From Antedon mediterranea (taxonomy: Eukaryota; Echinodermata; Crinoidea; Comatulida; Antedonidae), in NCBI RefSeq assembly GCF_964355755.1, contig NC_092671.1:19680001-19744000 (forward strand): a stretch of DNA of 64,000 nucleotides. The letters are read 5' to 3'. The position numbers were made by a program, and so were the translations under genes. The notes under the pieces were generated by a model, which did not search any database, had not been told where the DNA came from, and worked only from the letters and a program-made list of their open reading frames with translations. Shown here piece by piece: positions 46,301 through 61,300 of the stretch (position 1 is the first letter of the stretch; each line of letters begins with the position of its first letter).

Positions 46301-49300
46301 TGACTCATTTGGCTTATTGCCTTTACACACCTTTGACCTAGCAAAGTGATTATCCCTTTTACACCATAAGCAGAGCACTGACCTCTCTTATGATATCTAG
46401 AGCAAAAATCAAATTTATTATTTTGTGTGTGAGTAGCTATCTTGCTATCATTATTTCTAACAAATTTATGTTTAGCTTTAGCTTGCATAGCATTTACATT
46501 TTCATTTTTACCAATTGAATTGTTCACGCTTTTCAATGATATCTTGCTTTGCATGATTGCCTCATGTTCTCTTCCTCTTTCTATCACTTCTGTTATCGGA
46601 TGTTTGATTGGCTTCGGAAGCAATTCCTTTCTAAAATCATCATATGGTGTACATAGAATGACCATTTCCATTAGTCTCTCATTTAGTTCATCATTACTGA
46701 ATTCACATTTGGCACCCTTTACCCTTAAACGAGATATGTAGTCGTTTATAGGCTCACATTGTTTCTGTAGTAGGGTACTGAATTCTAATCTATGTACACG
46801 GAAGCTTACGGAATGCTTTTGCATCTACATCAGTTTCAAAATATTTAAAAATCTCATCTGGATCTTTCTTTAAACCAGAATTCCGTAGTCTGTCCATTCC
46901 ATGATCACCAAGCCCTAATGTTATTTTTATAGCTTTCTTTGCTGCATCTGTTACTCCCTGATCTTCCATATACAGTGTAATACGATCTTTGAAGTTTAAA
47001 AATGCTTCTGCTTTATTTGAAGCTTCCCAGTTCATAGTTGGCATCCTTACACCACCACCGGTAGCCATTTTAATTCTGTTCTAGCTAGGGTCGGTTGTGT
47101 AATGAGTGTTGTGTTGCCGTAGCGCGAGGACGCTACCACACAATTATAATTAACAGTCAGTTAAGCACTGTTTATCCTAGGCTATTTTCCAATTCAGAAC
47201 CTAGTGTAGAGATTACCCTAAATGTATTTCTTGTTCCTAAGGGTACAATACCTTTGGTCTTGATTGTGTTGCTCTAGATTTTACTACCACACACGTGCAC
47301 ATCTATTTATTGTTCGTCCACTCTCTAGGCTGGACTAGCCTTGATTTCCACCGTGTTTCAGAATCGGCACCAAACGAAAGTTTATTAATTAAAATGTTTC
47401 AGCTTGTTACAACTATACCTCGGCGGCCTAGTTGGAGTATCGACTGTATTAAGAATGTTTTCGGACCACTTCTGACACCATGTTTATGTTTATATCATGT
47501 GATATTAGGCTAGATACTTCAAGACGAAAACAAACATGACGACTCCTCGAGTTCCAGACGATAACTCTTTTATTTGAACTCTTGCGCATGCGTACAACAA
47601 CTAAACTAGATTACAAGTTCTACAAACAACTATAAAGAGGACATTGGTTTTACTGATTGTATGAGTGATATACTACCAATATTTTGCAGCATAAAAAAGT
47701 GTTGCACTGGAGTTGTTTTTAATATCTCTTTAGTAATAACATTGTTATAATTCAATCTAAATTAAAAAAAAAAAGTGTACTTTATTCTCTTTATATCTTA
47801 ATTGGTCACATTCATTTAAGCTTATCTCACCTATTCATGCCAATTTTCCCCCAAATTTCAATATATATAGTTAATTATAGCATAGCATGCATCTGGTTTC
47901 CACACACATATTTTAAAGATGTATTGTCCCTTGAAACACAAAAAATGAAAAAAAAAATATTCTAAATTTAAATTGACCATATCAAAGTAATATTAAAGTT
48001 ATTACACTATTCACAAGTTTACGTAATTAACAGGTAAATTAATTTGATTACATTTCGTCTGGAAAATCGTCACGAGCGAAAGTAAGGAAGTCAAAGTTAT
48101 TTTCTGAACAAAAAAACGTCCGTATTTCGGTTAAATTTTTTTTTGTTCAACTTATTTTGGTGAATAACTATTATGATACTTCAAAATGACCCACTTTTTT
48201 TTGAAATATTAAAAAAAAATTTTTTTTTAATTAGTCAAATGGACAATACACTATTCACAAGTTTACGTAATTAACACTAACAGGTAAATTAATTTGATTA
48301 CATTTCGTCTGGAAAATCGTCACGAGCGAAAGTAAACAAAGATTTCAAACCATGAGTATGCATTATGCATGATGCTAATTAGGATTTTTTACAACTCGTC
48401 GTGGTTGAGAAGGTGTTTTCACACAGATCGCGAGGAAGTTTTATGATTATGCATACAGAGTAGCCAAACAAGCGCGTTGCATTATGAGATATGTTTTGAT
48501 CAAAAACTTTGACTGGAACTCAAAAGTTATTTTTTGAACAAAAAAACGTCCGTATTTCGGTTAAATTTTTTTTTGTTCAACTTATTTTTGGTGAAAGTTA
48601 ATAACTATTATGATACTTCAAAATGACCCACTTTTTTTTGAAATATTAAAAAAAAATTTTTTTTTTAATTAGTCAAAGGGACAATACATCTTTAACATTC
48701 TTGAGAAATGAAGGTGTAGATTGGTGGTTAACATGACTTCCAATCTCAATATCCAAGATTCAATCTTGACCTACAGTGTCAGGGTTTGTTATTGTCACAA
48801 ATTTTTCTACTCCATTCTGGGTTTTTATAACTAATGATGAAATATTATTTCAATTAACGAACACTAGTTATTTATGATGAAAATTACTGAATCCTTTTAC
48901 TTAATAAACCTACAATTTGTTATATTATTGTTTAAAACATCTCTACTTCACAAGTATAATTATTCAATGGAACACTTTGATTACAAACATTACCTTGAGC
49001 ACAATTGCCTTGTCATAGGATTGAATTGAATGTGACTTCTTCTGTACAAACTTCTGATATTCTATACAAAAATACAAACAAAATTTACAGTAAACCGTGT
49101 ATACTGGTGGCAGATTCAGGCCTTTGATAATAACGAGTGTGAGAATACACTATGTAAGCTTCACCATCGAGGTAAAGGTGTTTCTTTATACACTATATGT
49201 AAAACCAGGTTTTCTCTGCACCACTCTCGGCTATTTACAATGTTGTGCAACATGCACTCGGCTGCACATCGTGTATGTCACACCATTGTAAATACCCTCA

Positions 49301-52300
49301 AGTGCACCGCATCTCCACTAACACACTCTGACTTGTGCATTATTTGTATACTATAATACATCAGCAGTATAATTGAGTAATTATATTGAGTATAATTACT
49401 TCATTTTTTAAACACCAGTGGTATTACAGTTACCGCTACATATAAATGTAAATTTCAATATGACTAAATAGGCAAGGTCAAACTTAGGAATGGGATAATT
49501 CATTTTTTCATTAACTAGAAGAGGGAAAAAATACCATATTTTTACATAAGGTTAGCATTTTAGAATATTTAGGGACAAATTAAGAAAGAAACCAACCATT
49601 GTAAACCATTTCAAAATTGAATGGATCTCCTTCTGTTATGTCCATTAAATGTCGCATTGCAATTATGAGGCAAAGCTGTAGAACGGATACTCCTTCAAAA
49701 TATAAAAAAAAATAATGTCATCAAAATGAAGCAGGTAGATAGCAATTTCGGAAGGGAATTATCTGAGCAACAAAATATTAACGTGTTGAAGAAACGTGGA
49801 TACGTAGAATATAGATGCGCACTCTTTTAAATGTCATGAACTATAACGCAAAATATGAAAATACAACTTTTATAATTTAACTGGCCATATGATGACGTCA
49901 CAACATCCGATGCGCAAAATTTGTACATGAATTCGTATCTACAATTCAACAGCTTCCAGAAAAAGTTTTAATCATGAGTATTACTTTTCATTCTGAGGAG
50001 TTATAACATATTGAAATGTACTGTAATGATGAAAATAAGTGAACCAAGTAATTCACACTTTCGATCATGATGACGTCATCACAATTTAAAATATGGTAAA
50101 TCATGCGAAAGATAATTGATTGACCTAGACAATATAAAAAAAATAGGGGGAAATGAATACGGATAAGTGGAGATGGGCTCTCTACTAAATGTGATGAGCT
50201 AATAGGCAAAAAGATCCTATATTTCATATTTGAGTGGCCATACGATGACGTCACAATGTCCGGTTAACCATATTGATTCATGATTCCAGAATATGTAATT
50301 AAAAAAAAGTTCACCACGTAGTTTAACAAGGCCAACAGCCATAAGTCGCGCGCTAAAATGCATAGTGATACCGGACCGACAGACAGACCGACCGACCGAC
50401 ATAGTGAACTATAGAGTCGCGTCCACGCGACTAAAAATCTATGACTGTTGAATTTTTTAACTTTTTCATCAAAACGTGCGCAAATTGTCCAATTTGATAT
50501 GCTTGTATGACGTAATTTTAAGTCGAAATTGTTTAAAAGTTGGTAAAATTACTAGAAAAGGCTAGAAACATAACATAAAGCACCCAAAAAAATTGGATTT
50601 TAACACTAAGTGCGCACCGTGCTCGCACATGGAATTTTTGATATGCTCACAATGACATGAAACGCGTAGAAAGTTGATTAGAAATTGATTTTTGCATTGT
50701 GAAAATTTAAACCGAGTGTAACTTTCTGTGAAACATGCCATTTTTTTTTGGACATAAATTTACACTTTGCTAAGTATCAATTTAAATTGTTGTATGGTTA
50801 TCGAGCTATGTTAAATATCATAAATTCATAAAATTGCACGTAACTTACGCTGCGCGACTCTAAAGTCATATAACAAAGTTTTTTTCACATACAGCTACAG
50901 GTCAATCTTTTGACAAAGTTATACAATCTTATGTTGGTCAGAATTAGAGATACGCTGCGAACAAAGTTCGTGGAAAGAAAGAATATAGAAAAAAATATTG
51001 TGACAATAACAACATACACCCCATTGTACACTACTCAGCTACCAATAAACCTGTAATAACCTTTAGTCTGCTTAAAAAAAACATGTAATATTCTTAAATA
51101 CATCCACAATACTTATAATTTGAATTAAAATCTTGTAAAATTGTAGAGTGCAGAGAGACCAATAATATTGCCTGCTTGGAGGTGAAATATAACATTTGAC
51201 ATCCACAAGGGAATGGTTGCTTTCGAGACTGTATCGCAATGCAACGCTGAAGAAAAACATAGTTCTGAGAGAAATGTCAAATGTTATATATATAATGTTT
51301 ATTATAAAATATGCCAAATATTAGCACACCTGGCTGGGTAGGCCTCTCTGCTGGGTTGCAGGCTAGCCTAACTAGTTAGGCATGTTAATAATGTGCTAAA
51401 TAAATTAAGCACATACAGTTTAAATTACAAGAAAACGGACAAAGAGAAGCAAAGTTATTAAGTCAAAACAAGTTGGCTATCGCCAAGCAAGAGCAACAGA
51501 TGACGTCATAGCGCTGAAGCTTTAGTTAGCTATCATCCATGTGCACCACTTATTATCACAGTGCCAGCTCCGGCCACATGCTCTTTCTGCGATGCGTGTA
51601 TTAATATATTTATACCATCATTTACTGACCCAGCAAAAGTATTTAAATGTTTCCCACTACAATTTTACATATAAATACAACTTTCATAATTTTGTGGTTC
51701 TAACAACTTGGATAAAATGTTTTAACATTTAAAACTCCTAGGTCTAGGTTGTGCGGATGAAACAAATGTACATTGAGGGAAAACCCTGTTGCATACACAG
51801 TTGAATGAGGTCATCCAGTGGTACTGGTACCGATCAACTAGATGTGCCATTTATCATGAATTTTATGTGCGAGATCAGTACCATTTCCATCCATCTAAGG
51901 ATTTTGTTAGGTAACCAAGTCCTGGCGTCACCACTGGACCGAAAAAGTTCTGTCACCAAAAACTAGTCAGTGGAATGATCAATCTCCTTACATCGGCAGA
52001 ATTAGACCTCAGGCCACTATGAAGAGAGTTGTGCTTATGAACCAGATTCTTAAGATACTTACTGTAGGCTGGAGTGGATCCATAAATACAATTACAGTTA
52101 GACATTAACCAAAATGTTAAATTTAATTTAGTCAAGCCAGTTTTGTGGATGGTGCAACGGCTAAATTACGTTCACATATTTACATATTACAGTAGTGGTA
52201 GTTTGCAATACACAATCCTATTTATAATTAAAGTGAAATTATTGGTGCCGCAAATCATTTTAGCCATAAAATAGGTACATGCTCAAGGCTCTGTCCGACC

Positions 52301-55300
52301 ACGGTTCTGTTCTGGTGGTAGTCTTCTTGGATAACCTATTGCAAATTTTGGAAGAGTAAGACATTACCTTATTGTACAGATTCACTGTCGCACTGTATAC
52401 TAGGTAATGTTTTTTAGTTAATTTAATTCTGCATACTGATTGTTATTCAATTTTGTGAAATCTGTTTTTTTGTGTGGAAAATCATGGACTGGAAGATATC
52501 TTAAATATAAGGGATTCAGGCTTAAGCTCTGTCTACACTATCAAACTATTGTTTGTGTCCAAATATGGTAATGATATGCCCAAATATTACATCATCATGT
52601 CCATGGGCACATCACATGTTTTAAGGAACCGTGCCTGAACAGGTGTGAAAACCCTTTATTCCTGTTGAACCAGAAGATATACATTTTTATGAATGATATC
52701 ATGAAATGATACATTTAAAAAAGAGGTCAACAGCTTCATCAACTTCACTTATCACATCCAATTAATTACATGACAATGTTCTACTGTACTATACAATTCA
52801 TTAGACAGGTGTTAGGTCACTGCACAAACAATTTGTATGGATTGTCTCACAGTTATTTACTGTAGTAATATTTTAAGTAAATGGTTATACAATTTTTTTT
52901 TTTAAAGAATTTTATAGGAATTTATTTAGATTTAAAATCATTTCTGTAATTGCGAAGAATGATAGTAGTCCTACATCACAAAAGAAAATTGCTGGCTAGA
53001 TGTCAGTCAAAGCCAAAATTATCTTTGACATGTCATATAGAGCTACAGTAAAACAGCTCTATGCACTTTTCAGTGAAAGTCCAATAATTGTCTTTTTTGA
53101 AGTATCAAAAAAAGAAGATAAAACTATATATATTACAATTCTGAGTAAAACATATTAGATTATTTATTACTAGTCAAAATAAACGAGATTGAATTGAAAG
53201 AAATAATGATGTTGTGCCTTTTTTTTGCAAAACACAATTTTACATACATTTTTTGTAGAGTAATCATATAAATATTCTTACTAACCCAGTAGTCAATTAT
53301 TCAAGTATATACTATAATATACAAAAAAACCCAAAAAAAACCTGACTGACATAATAATTTCCTTATTTTTCAGGAGGCAAGGTACAGTGTTTGACACATT
53401 CATTAGTTAAAGGAATATTTATTGCCACTAGGTATCCATAACATATTACTATTTTTACAAACTTAATTAACGTGACAAAAAGTTAGGCTGTCGTGTTTAC
53501 ATAAAATAAAACCTTTGAATGGCAAGGATTTTGTCATAACATGATATCATTAGTGGAATTTAATTTTGTTTTCATGGTCACAGCTGTCTTCTTTCATCAC
53601 GAGTTTGTTGTCATCGCTTCATTAATGTTCTCGTTTTTTTGTGATTGAATGTACTTTTATTTGTTTTATTTTATGAAAACAATGTTACTTTTTTAAACCA
53701 AATTAATTAACTTTGCAAATTATGATATAATTAATAGAACAAAAGAGTAAGATAAGAACAATTATTGTAATTATAAATAAAAACTATTTCAATATATACA
53801 GTATGGTTTCAAGCTGTCTAATTGCTATATTTTTAATCAGAGTCATTCAATAATCTTTTTATATTTCCACATGTAATTGTAAGTCGCTATAATTGCTGGT
53901 GGTATGTATAGGCAGATATTGAATGGGGTTGATGGCAAAATGGTTCAAATTATAGACGGGTGTTTTGCTTTTCAAAAACGTGAATAATGGTATAATGGCA
54001 ATGATAATATGATTACTGTTTGTGAACCGTGTATTATCTCCATAGGGAACATGCTACATACAATTAGGTCATTAACGTTTATCCTGTAATACTCGCAATG
54101 GAATATTAATAATTTTGCCGATTCTGAATGAATGAATTGATGTGTGAAAATAGTAATATATTTCATTTCATTTATTTGGCATCTCATCAATCAACATAAA
54201 GTATAAAACATCAAGATAAATATATAAACATCTTAAACATTAAAAAAACATCAATACAAATTAATAATTTGGCACCTATATAATAATTTTGCAATTCCGA
54301 AAGCTCGCACAGATGCTGGTAAATTTAGAATTTCTTTTAATGGAGCTCAACTTTGGAATAATTTACCCTTAGTTATAAAATGTACCTCTTCTAGATTTAA
54401 ATTTATAAATGAAGTTAAATGTTTACTTTTACAAAAATATTAATGTTAGCCCTTGTTTACGTTATTTCTTTCATATAGTTGCTGTTTCTTTCTTATTGAA
54501 TTATTGTTGATAGATGAAAATGTATGCATTATGACTAATTTATTTTTTGTGACAGGAGTCAAACCTTGATTAGCGAAAGCTATTTTTTGGCTCCTTTTCA
54601 CAAACACATACATTGTATTGTATTGTACTATTTATGTATGATGATGTGAATAAAGTAAAGTAGTAGTAATATAAGTTTACCCTCCTGTAAGAAGACAGTT
54701 TTCCAGAATCAGTTAAATACTTTTTAGGTGCTAGAATTTTTTAAAAGGGAAGGACTAGTTCAGAGAAGAAAGATGGAATGACAATTAAGACATAATTAAT
54801 TTACTTTTTTTTCTAGATTTTCATTATAAATCACGTGTATAATCTATACAATAAGAAATAAAATAGAATAAACAATACGGATATTAAAAAAAAACTTATT
54901 TTGTTTCGTTTCCCAAGGTGAGACTCAACCTCGGTACCTTGACACGAGCACAGACCACCATACACAACTGACTATAGATTCCTCCGTGTATTTACTATGC
55001 TTTGGTGTAGATAGATTATTACTGCAATGAATCATAATTTTTTATTATGATTTAAAAAAATGATGCACTGTTAATGTATCTTTTAACTTTAATATGAACA
55101 TTTTAAAAAAGGAGGTTAATGTTTGTTAAGTTTGTTATTTCGTTCCAAGAAAATTTCAAACATTGTTTGTCGAAATTAAATTGTTTTCATTTAATATGCA
55201 ATTAATGATGACATAATCAACTTTTTTTCTCTCAATTTCATAATAAATCATACATGAGATACATATACTTTACGAAAATGAAATGCAAAATAGGGGTTCC

Positions 55301-58300
55301 CAAGCATTCTGACTATATTAAATTAAAACTTTAGCGCATTTTCACCATTTTGTTAATTTACACGTGCGTAGCCTGTCACTTTTGATGTGCTCGTATAACA
55401 TAATTTTAAGTTGAAAAGTGAGTCAAATAAAAATGAAATTACAAAAAAAAGTTGTAAAACACAAATTGGGTAAAAAGAGTGCGTGATAATGTGTGCAAAC
55501 ACCTACACAGTCATGGCAATTTTTGAAACGCTTAAAATTACCCGAAATGTACTCTAATTTCAAGAATATGACAAAGACATGACAGAATGTTTAGAATACT
55601 TTATACGTGACCGGATTAGCCATTAGTAATGATTAGTGTACAAATTGACTATAAGTTGCTAGAAAGGATAAAGGGCACTGTTTTCTTTTCAGTTTAGTTT
55701 GATTGATTTGGAAAAAAAAAATGTACATAAATGTTAAGTTCATATTATCATGTGTTACTAAATTTTTGTATAAACCGACAGTATGAAATGCAAAAATTAG
55801 CTTAAGTTTGCTATAGGACTTCCACAAATTTTTGACCTGCAGTGCTCGGTATTTATGCGGGTCGTTGATTTTGTCCATATTGATTGCGTTTTACCAAAGA
55901 AGTCTTATTTTTAAACCAAAAATCCAACTTAACAATCTAAAAACTGCAATTTTAAACATGTTTTTTTTACTGTATTACTAAGAAGCTTTCGATTTGCAAT
56001 GAACTAGGACCATTTGTTTCAAGCCATCATTCACTGAAAATCAAAATTTGTTTGCTACGATCATACAAAAATAGATACATAATTCAAAGTCACCTGGTCC
56101 TAGAATCGATAAAATTTGGTCCAACGTCTTTGATATCATAGGCCCTAAAGCTTTCCACTATCTCAAACAGGGCGTTTATAATAAATGGGCAATCAATATA
56201 ATTTTGTTTTAGTTTACTTACCATGTAGCAAAGCAGGCTTTGCATCTAATGATCGTAGTTTTGAAACTTCTACAAAGTTAGCAGCTGATAAATGTGGGTT
56301 AAGTGCTGTCACTTTTGAAATTGGATAAATCTAAGTAGAAATAAACAATCCACTGATTCATACTCAACTTTGTTAAGATGGTTGATCTTCACAATATTCA
56401 ATCAGAGGTATTGAATCTGTGTAAGCCCCCAGGACTCAATGCTTTTAATTATCTGTTTTGTAACAAAGGAATTCATAAGAACAGCTTTACATTTTATTTT
56501 ATGAATGTTGCATGGTACATTTAGGGGCAGCAGTGGTGACAAATTGATGTTGCTTAATTAAGTTCAAATCAATAGCAAGTAGAAGGAACATTCATTGTTT
56601 TATAAAATTTCATCATTTTGAAAGCTTACCAATACCAAGTGAAGAGAGCGAATATCCTTGTGTAGATCATAGTGCCTCTGAATAACATCAATTATAGTTG
56701 TGTTTTTAAATGCCATCTATGTCAATTATTAAATATGACAATTATAAAGAAAAAAATTCAAACATTAGTTGAAAATATGAAATTTAATTATCAGTAATTA
56801 TCTTATTTCCAGATAGATCTCGTCTTTTCCACAATATCAATGTAAAAATTTGGAAAGATGCATAACTTTTATTTCTCATCCCACTTTTATTTCACATTGA
56901 TGTACACATTGTATAGATGCATAAATATAATGGGTTCTTAATGTACAAAGCTGGGAGTGGGTGCAAGTGAATAATAATATTAATAGAAACAGAAGGACCA
57001 CCTTAATACTTGCTGTACCTTAATACCTGCTGTACCATTGTCAACATGGCTGAATTTGAACAAGAAAACTGGGTAGCCCAAAACTCATGGAAGATGCCCA
57101 GGTGTACACTGAATCTCCATTTCAAAGTGGTTATCCGAGAACGAAACTCGGATTAAACAGGACATGCAGTTTCAGTACGAGTAAACAACAATTTTGGCAA
57201 ATTATTATTGCAGCATTGTGCATATAAGGAGGGTTTGTCAATTGGCTGGGGTCTGTTTTTATATTTTCATAAGTGAAATATAAGCTAGGGTGAGAACGCA
57301 CATCCTCTCTAAATTAGTCTCTACTTATTTGATGCCATAGTCTGTAGCATGGTACATGTACTTCACTATACAGGAGTACTGTACATTTGATATGTAACTG
57401 GGTGATTTTTTCTTATGAATTAATTTATCTCATAAAGCTAGTTTAATCATTTATATTTAACTTTATTTCATAAAATGTACCTAAAATAAAATTTGTAAAT
57501 TTCAACATTCATATGTGTTTCAATGTATCACGATAATACTAATAAACCCCAAATTTATGATATTTTGGTTAAATAACAACTATCGAAAAATAAAGCTGCC
57601 ACTTTCTCAAAGAACTGTGTGCCAGGAATATACGGCAAATATTCTATTAGGGTAGGGTTTCTGTTCAACCAAACCTGCTGAGCACCTACTGTAGTAAAAA
57701 GGAGTTTTCGCAGGAGCATGTAACAGATGACGCCAACATTCTACTTATTTGCATAACAGTTGCGTTAAGGTACTTATTATCTTTCATTTGGCACTTCAAC
57801 GGGAGTGTAGAACTCAACACACGCAACATATGCGACTCGTATAAAAACATGAATACCTTAGAGACTAGGCCTAGCTAGACATGTTAAATCATGCATACTG
57901 GCTAAATGCTATTATCACCCAGACTGGGTGATAATAGCATTTAGCGATGAATAATAATATAATAATATTTATTTGGTCATCAATGTAAAAATAACCAGGA
58001 ATGAGAATAGGCTAAAGCCCAAACAGATTCTGCACTCACTCCATACAATACAAACAGTTAAGATAAAACCATATACAAGAAAAATACAAATAAACTATAC
58101 ATAACATGAAATATAGTGTTTTGTTAGAGCAGCCTTAAATATTGAAATTGTTTGTGAATCTTTTATGTCATTTGGTATTTGCTCCCATAGTCTAGGAAAG
58201 GAAACAAATACAGAATTAGGAAAAGTATTGCCTTTCGAATTCCAACGTAAAAGCCTACCCAGACATCTTTCACTAGTTTTAATATACTCATTGAAAGAAT

Positions 58301-61300
58301 GGGGGCAGTAAACCTTTCAACAACTTAAATCCTAATGAAAGTCTATGTAATTTAAACAAGTCATCAATAGATAATAATTCAAGCACTTTCAACCTATGAA
58401 AATAAGATGTGTCCCAGGAACCTTCCTTTCTAAACATTATTATCCTTGTTGCTTTCCTGTGTATACTTTCTATTCTATTAATATGTGATTTCTCAAATGG
58501 TGCCCACATTGAACAACAGTAGGTAATCACTGGAAGTAATAGAGCTTTGTATAAGTCAATAATTCTTATTGACAACAGAAAGTTATGTAAAAAAAGACAC
58601 CTTTGCATGATTTATTGATGCAAAGAAGGCATTTGATCGTGTAAACCGTGACTGTTTATGGTTTAACTTAGGAAGCATTGGTATACATGGAAATCTATTT
58701 AAGTGGGTTAAAAGGTTATATGATAATGTTAAGTGTGCTGTCAGTGTCAGGGTAAATGATCAATTGAAAAACTGGTTTGATGTCGAAATTGGTGTGAAAC
58801 AGGGCGGTTTACTTTCACCTGTACAATATCTTCATAAACAGCTCGGGATGTTGAGGTTTGGTGTTATAAGACTGTTTAAAGTTGTTATTTTATTTGATGT
58901 TTTTATCCGTGTCTATTTTAATTGTTATTTTTATATATTTGTTCACTCATAAGCCAGAATTGGCTGGTCTTATAAACAAGAGTGTGATTAAATAAAAAAA
59001 ATAAATACAACAAATATGATGATGGAATACCGGCTATTTTTACAAAAATTATCATGCAAAAATTGGGTTACAAACAGACTTTAAAGGCCATTTTACACAG
59101 ATGAGCGGTAACGATAAGTGGTAATTGTAAGTGGAAAACTGCGTGGCTTTTCCTATTTACGCTAGGCCTACTACAGCATTCCTATTTATTGTCCGCTTTG
59201 ACTCGATGGACTCGCGCTAAAAAGTTGTTGATAGATGACGTCATTACAATAATGTCGTTGGTTGGCCAGAATTCACAATTACCGTGCAGTATTTTCACAA
59301 AATGTTTATCTTGAGCGGATTTCCAGTGTTCGGTGTAAATGGTCATAAGAAATAACATAGGTTACTGCTCGTCTGTGTAAATTGGCCTTAATAGCCAAAA
59401 AAAAGTAATGGTTGCATTCTAAGTTGTGTAACATACAATACTATCTTTTATCTATATCTAAAATACCAAGCAGCTGTCTGTTTGTATGGCTTGTTATATG
59501 TTTCTTAATGCATAAAGGGAATTTCCCCTTTAAGTACATTTTCTAGGTAAAAAAATGATGCATAGTCCACCTGTTATATTTTTAGGTGAAATGTGCCCCA
59601 GGTCAATAACTATAATTAGTCACGCTAATATGTGAAAAAAAATGGTTTTCTCTGCTGGAAAATGTTAAACACATGAGGAATACCTAGTGAATCAAACATT
59701 TGAAAAGGATGCATGTGATGTCATGAATATTAGCCAGAGCACAATGGCAATAATCAGGAAAAATCAGCATTTAAAAGAAATAAATTATAAATAGTTTAAC
59801 TTATAAATTGTGAAAAAAATCGAGGTTGCCTTGATAATTTATTTACCCTTTCATCGATTATTGAGAACAGAAAGTTATGTAAAAAAAGAAACATGCTTTA
59901 TTGAAAAAAATTTCTCATTCAAATATAAAATTAGACTTTAAAAAGGCACTGCAATGTGTGAGGGCTGAAAGAATTTGGTGACCGTCAGACTACATTGTCA
60001 GAGATTAACACCCTGGTGTGTTACACTCGTTCAGTGGTGCCCCAGGGCATGCATGGGAAGCTATAACTTATTTTTGGGGGTCAGATGTGGTGTTTAAGGG
60101 GTAAATATTTAAAATTCACCAAAAATTAAAAAAGGAAATTACCTTTACTTTATTATTCCATTGCTTCATGAAACATTTATCTTGAAAGTCATTAGGTAAC
60201 TGTAATTTGGTTTCAGCAACGTCCATAAACTCTTCAAAGGTTAGCGTGTTAAAAACATGTATTTGACGGTGAGAAAAACGAGACTTTACCCTTTTTTCTA
60301 GAAGTTCAACAACATCCTAAAAAATAAGTTTGATGTATGTTAATATAAAACAACCCAAAAAAGTTCTATATTTTAAACTTGGTTTACATTAGAAAGTTGA
60401 ATAAATAAAGTTTGAAATATAGAATCATAATGACTTTTACATTATCATTTACTGTACCTAAAAATAGTTATATATCTGGATAAAAAATTAGATTGGTTTA
60501 AAAGTTGTCAACAAATATACTTTATTGATGGCTAAACTGGCCATGGAACAACTACTTACCCGGGTAAATAAGCCAGAATAACAGAAACCTCCAAAATCAA
60601 CTGTTTAATAGACTCAAATGTGTATTTATATTTTAATACTTTACTTGTTTTCGGAGTTCAGCATTTGCTGGATACAAAGTCGAGGCTAGGCTATGCCTAT
60701 AAGCCCCTCTTGAAAACATCAAATCTTGAATACAGCGCAAATTTTAGAGGGTGGTTGGAACATGCCTGTTCCGAGACCTGGCTTAAATTGATTTGTTGAT
60801 CTTGAAGATACAATGCTTTTCGACCAAACAAGTCTCTCATCCAATTTGTGCATGAAAACTTGCATTTTAATTTGAAAGAGTGACCACGTGTTCTGACATC
60901 TTCATCAAGTTCAAGAAAAGAGATTTATTATCCACACCGTGTAAAAGTTTTAAAATCTGTATCAAATGAGCTCTTTGCCTTCTGTATGTCAGAGTAGGTC
61001 AGAGAATTATTTTATGAATAAGGTATATGGTGTATATGGAAAAAATAAGTTCCTGGACGTAATAGATAGATCCACCTTACAATTAAAAACAACGTTACAG
61101 TATTCAGGGTAGGATAAATAATAGCTTTATATAAACGAAAAAAACTATCCATATTTAAAAACTTGAATGCTTGATATACCATGGCCAACTTCTGATTTGC
61201 TGTCATTGCCACATCTGCCACATGTACATTAAAAACAAGTTTAGAGTCAAGAGTAACACAGAGGTCTTTTTCATGATCAACTTCATTCAACAAGAAACCA

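Larger units (their letters stand above)
42895..47628 (-). mobile_element. Ty3/Gypsy LTR retrotransposon, structurally complete, coding frames broken
   Basis: Two 148-bp LTRs in direct orientation bound the element, and ACTAT flanks it on both sides (42890-42894 and 47629-47633), a 5-bp duplication. The LTRs differ at about 4 of 148 positions, indicating a fairly recent insertion. The minus strand reads gag, protease (DTGAT), RT, RNase H, integrase, the Gypsy order with integrase last. The primer site is complementary to a tRNA-Leu 3' end. Gag, the protease-RT region and RT each contain frameshifts or stops, so this copy looks unable to make its full polyprotein. It lies in the last ORC4 intron, in the same sense as ORC4, so its LTR poly(A) signal could act on ORC4 transcripts (inference). 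Confidence 0.95.
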
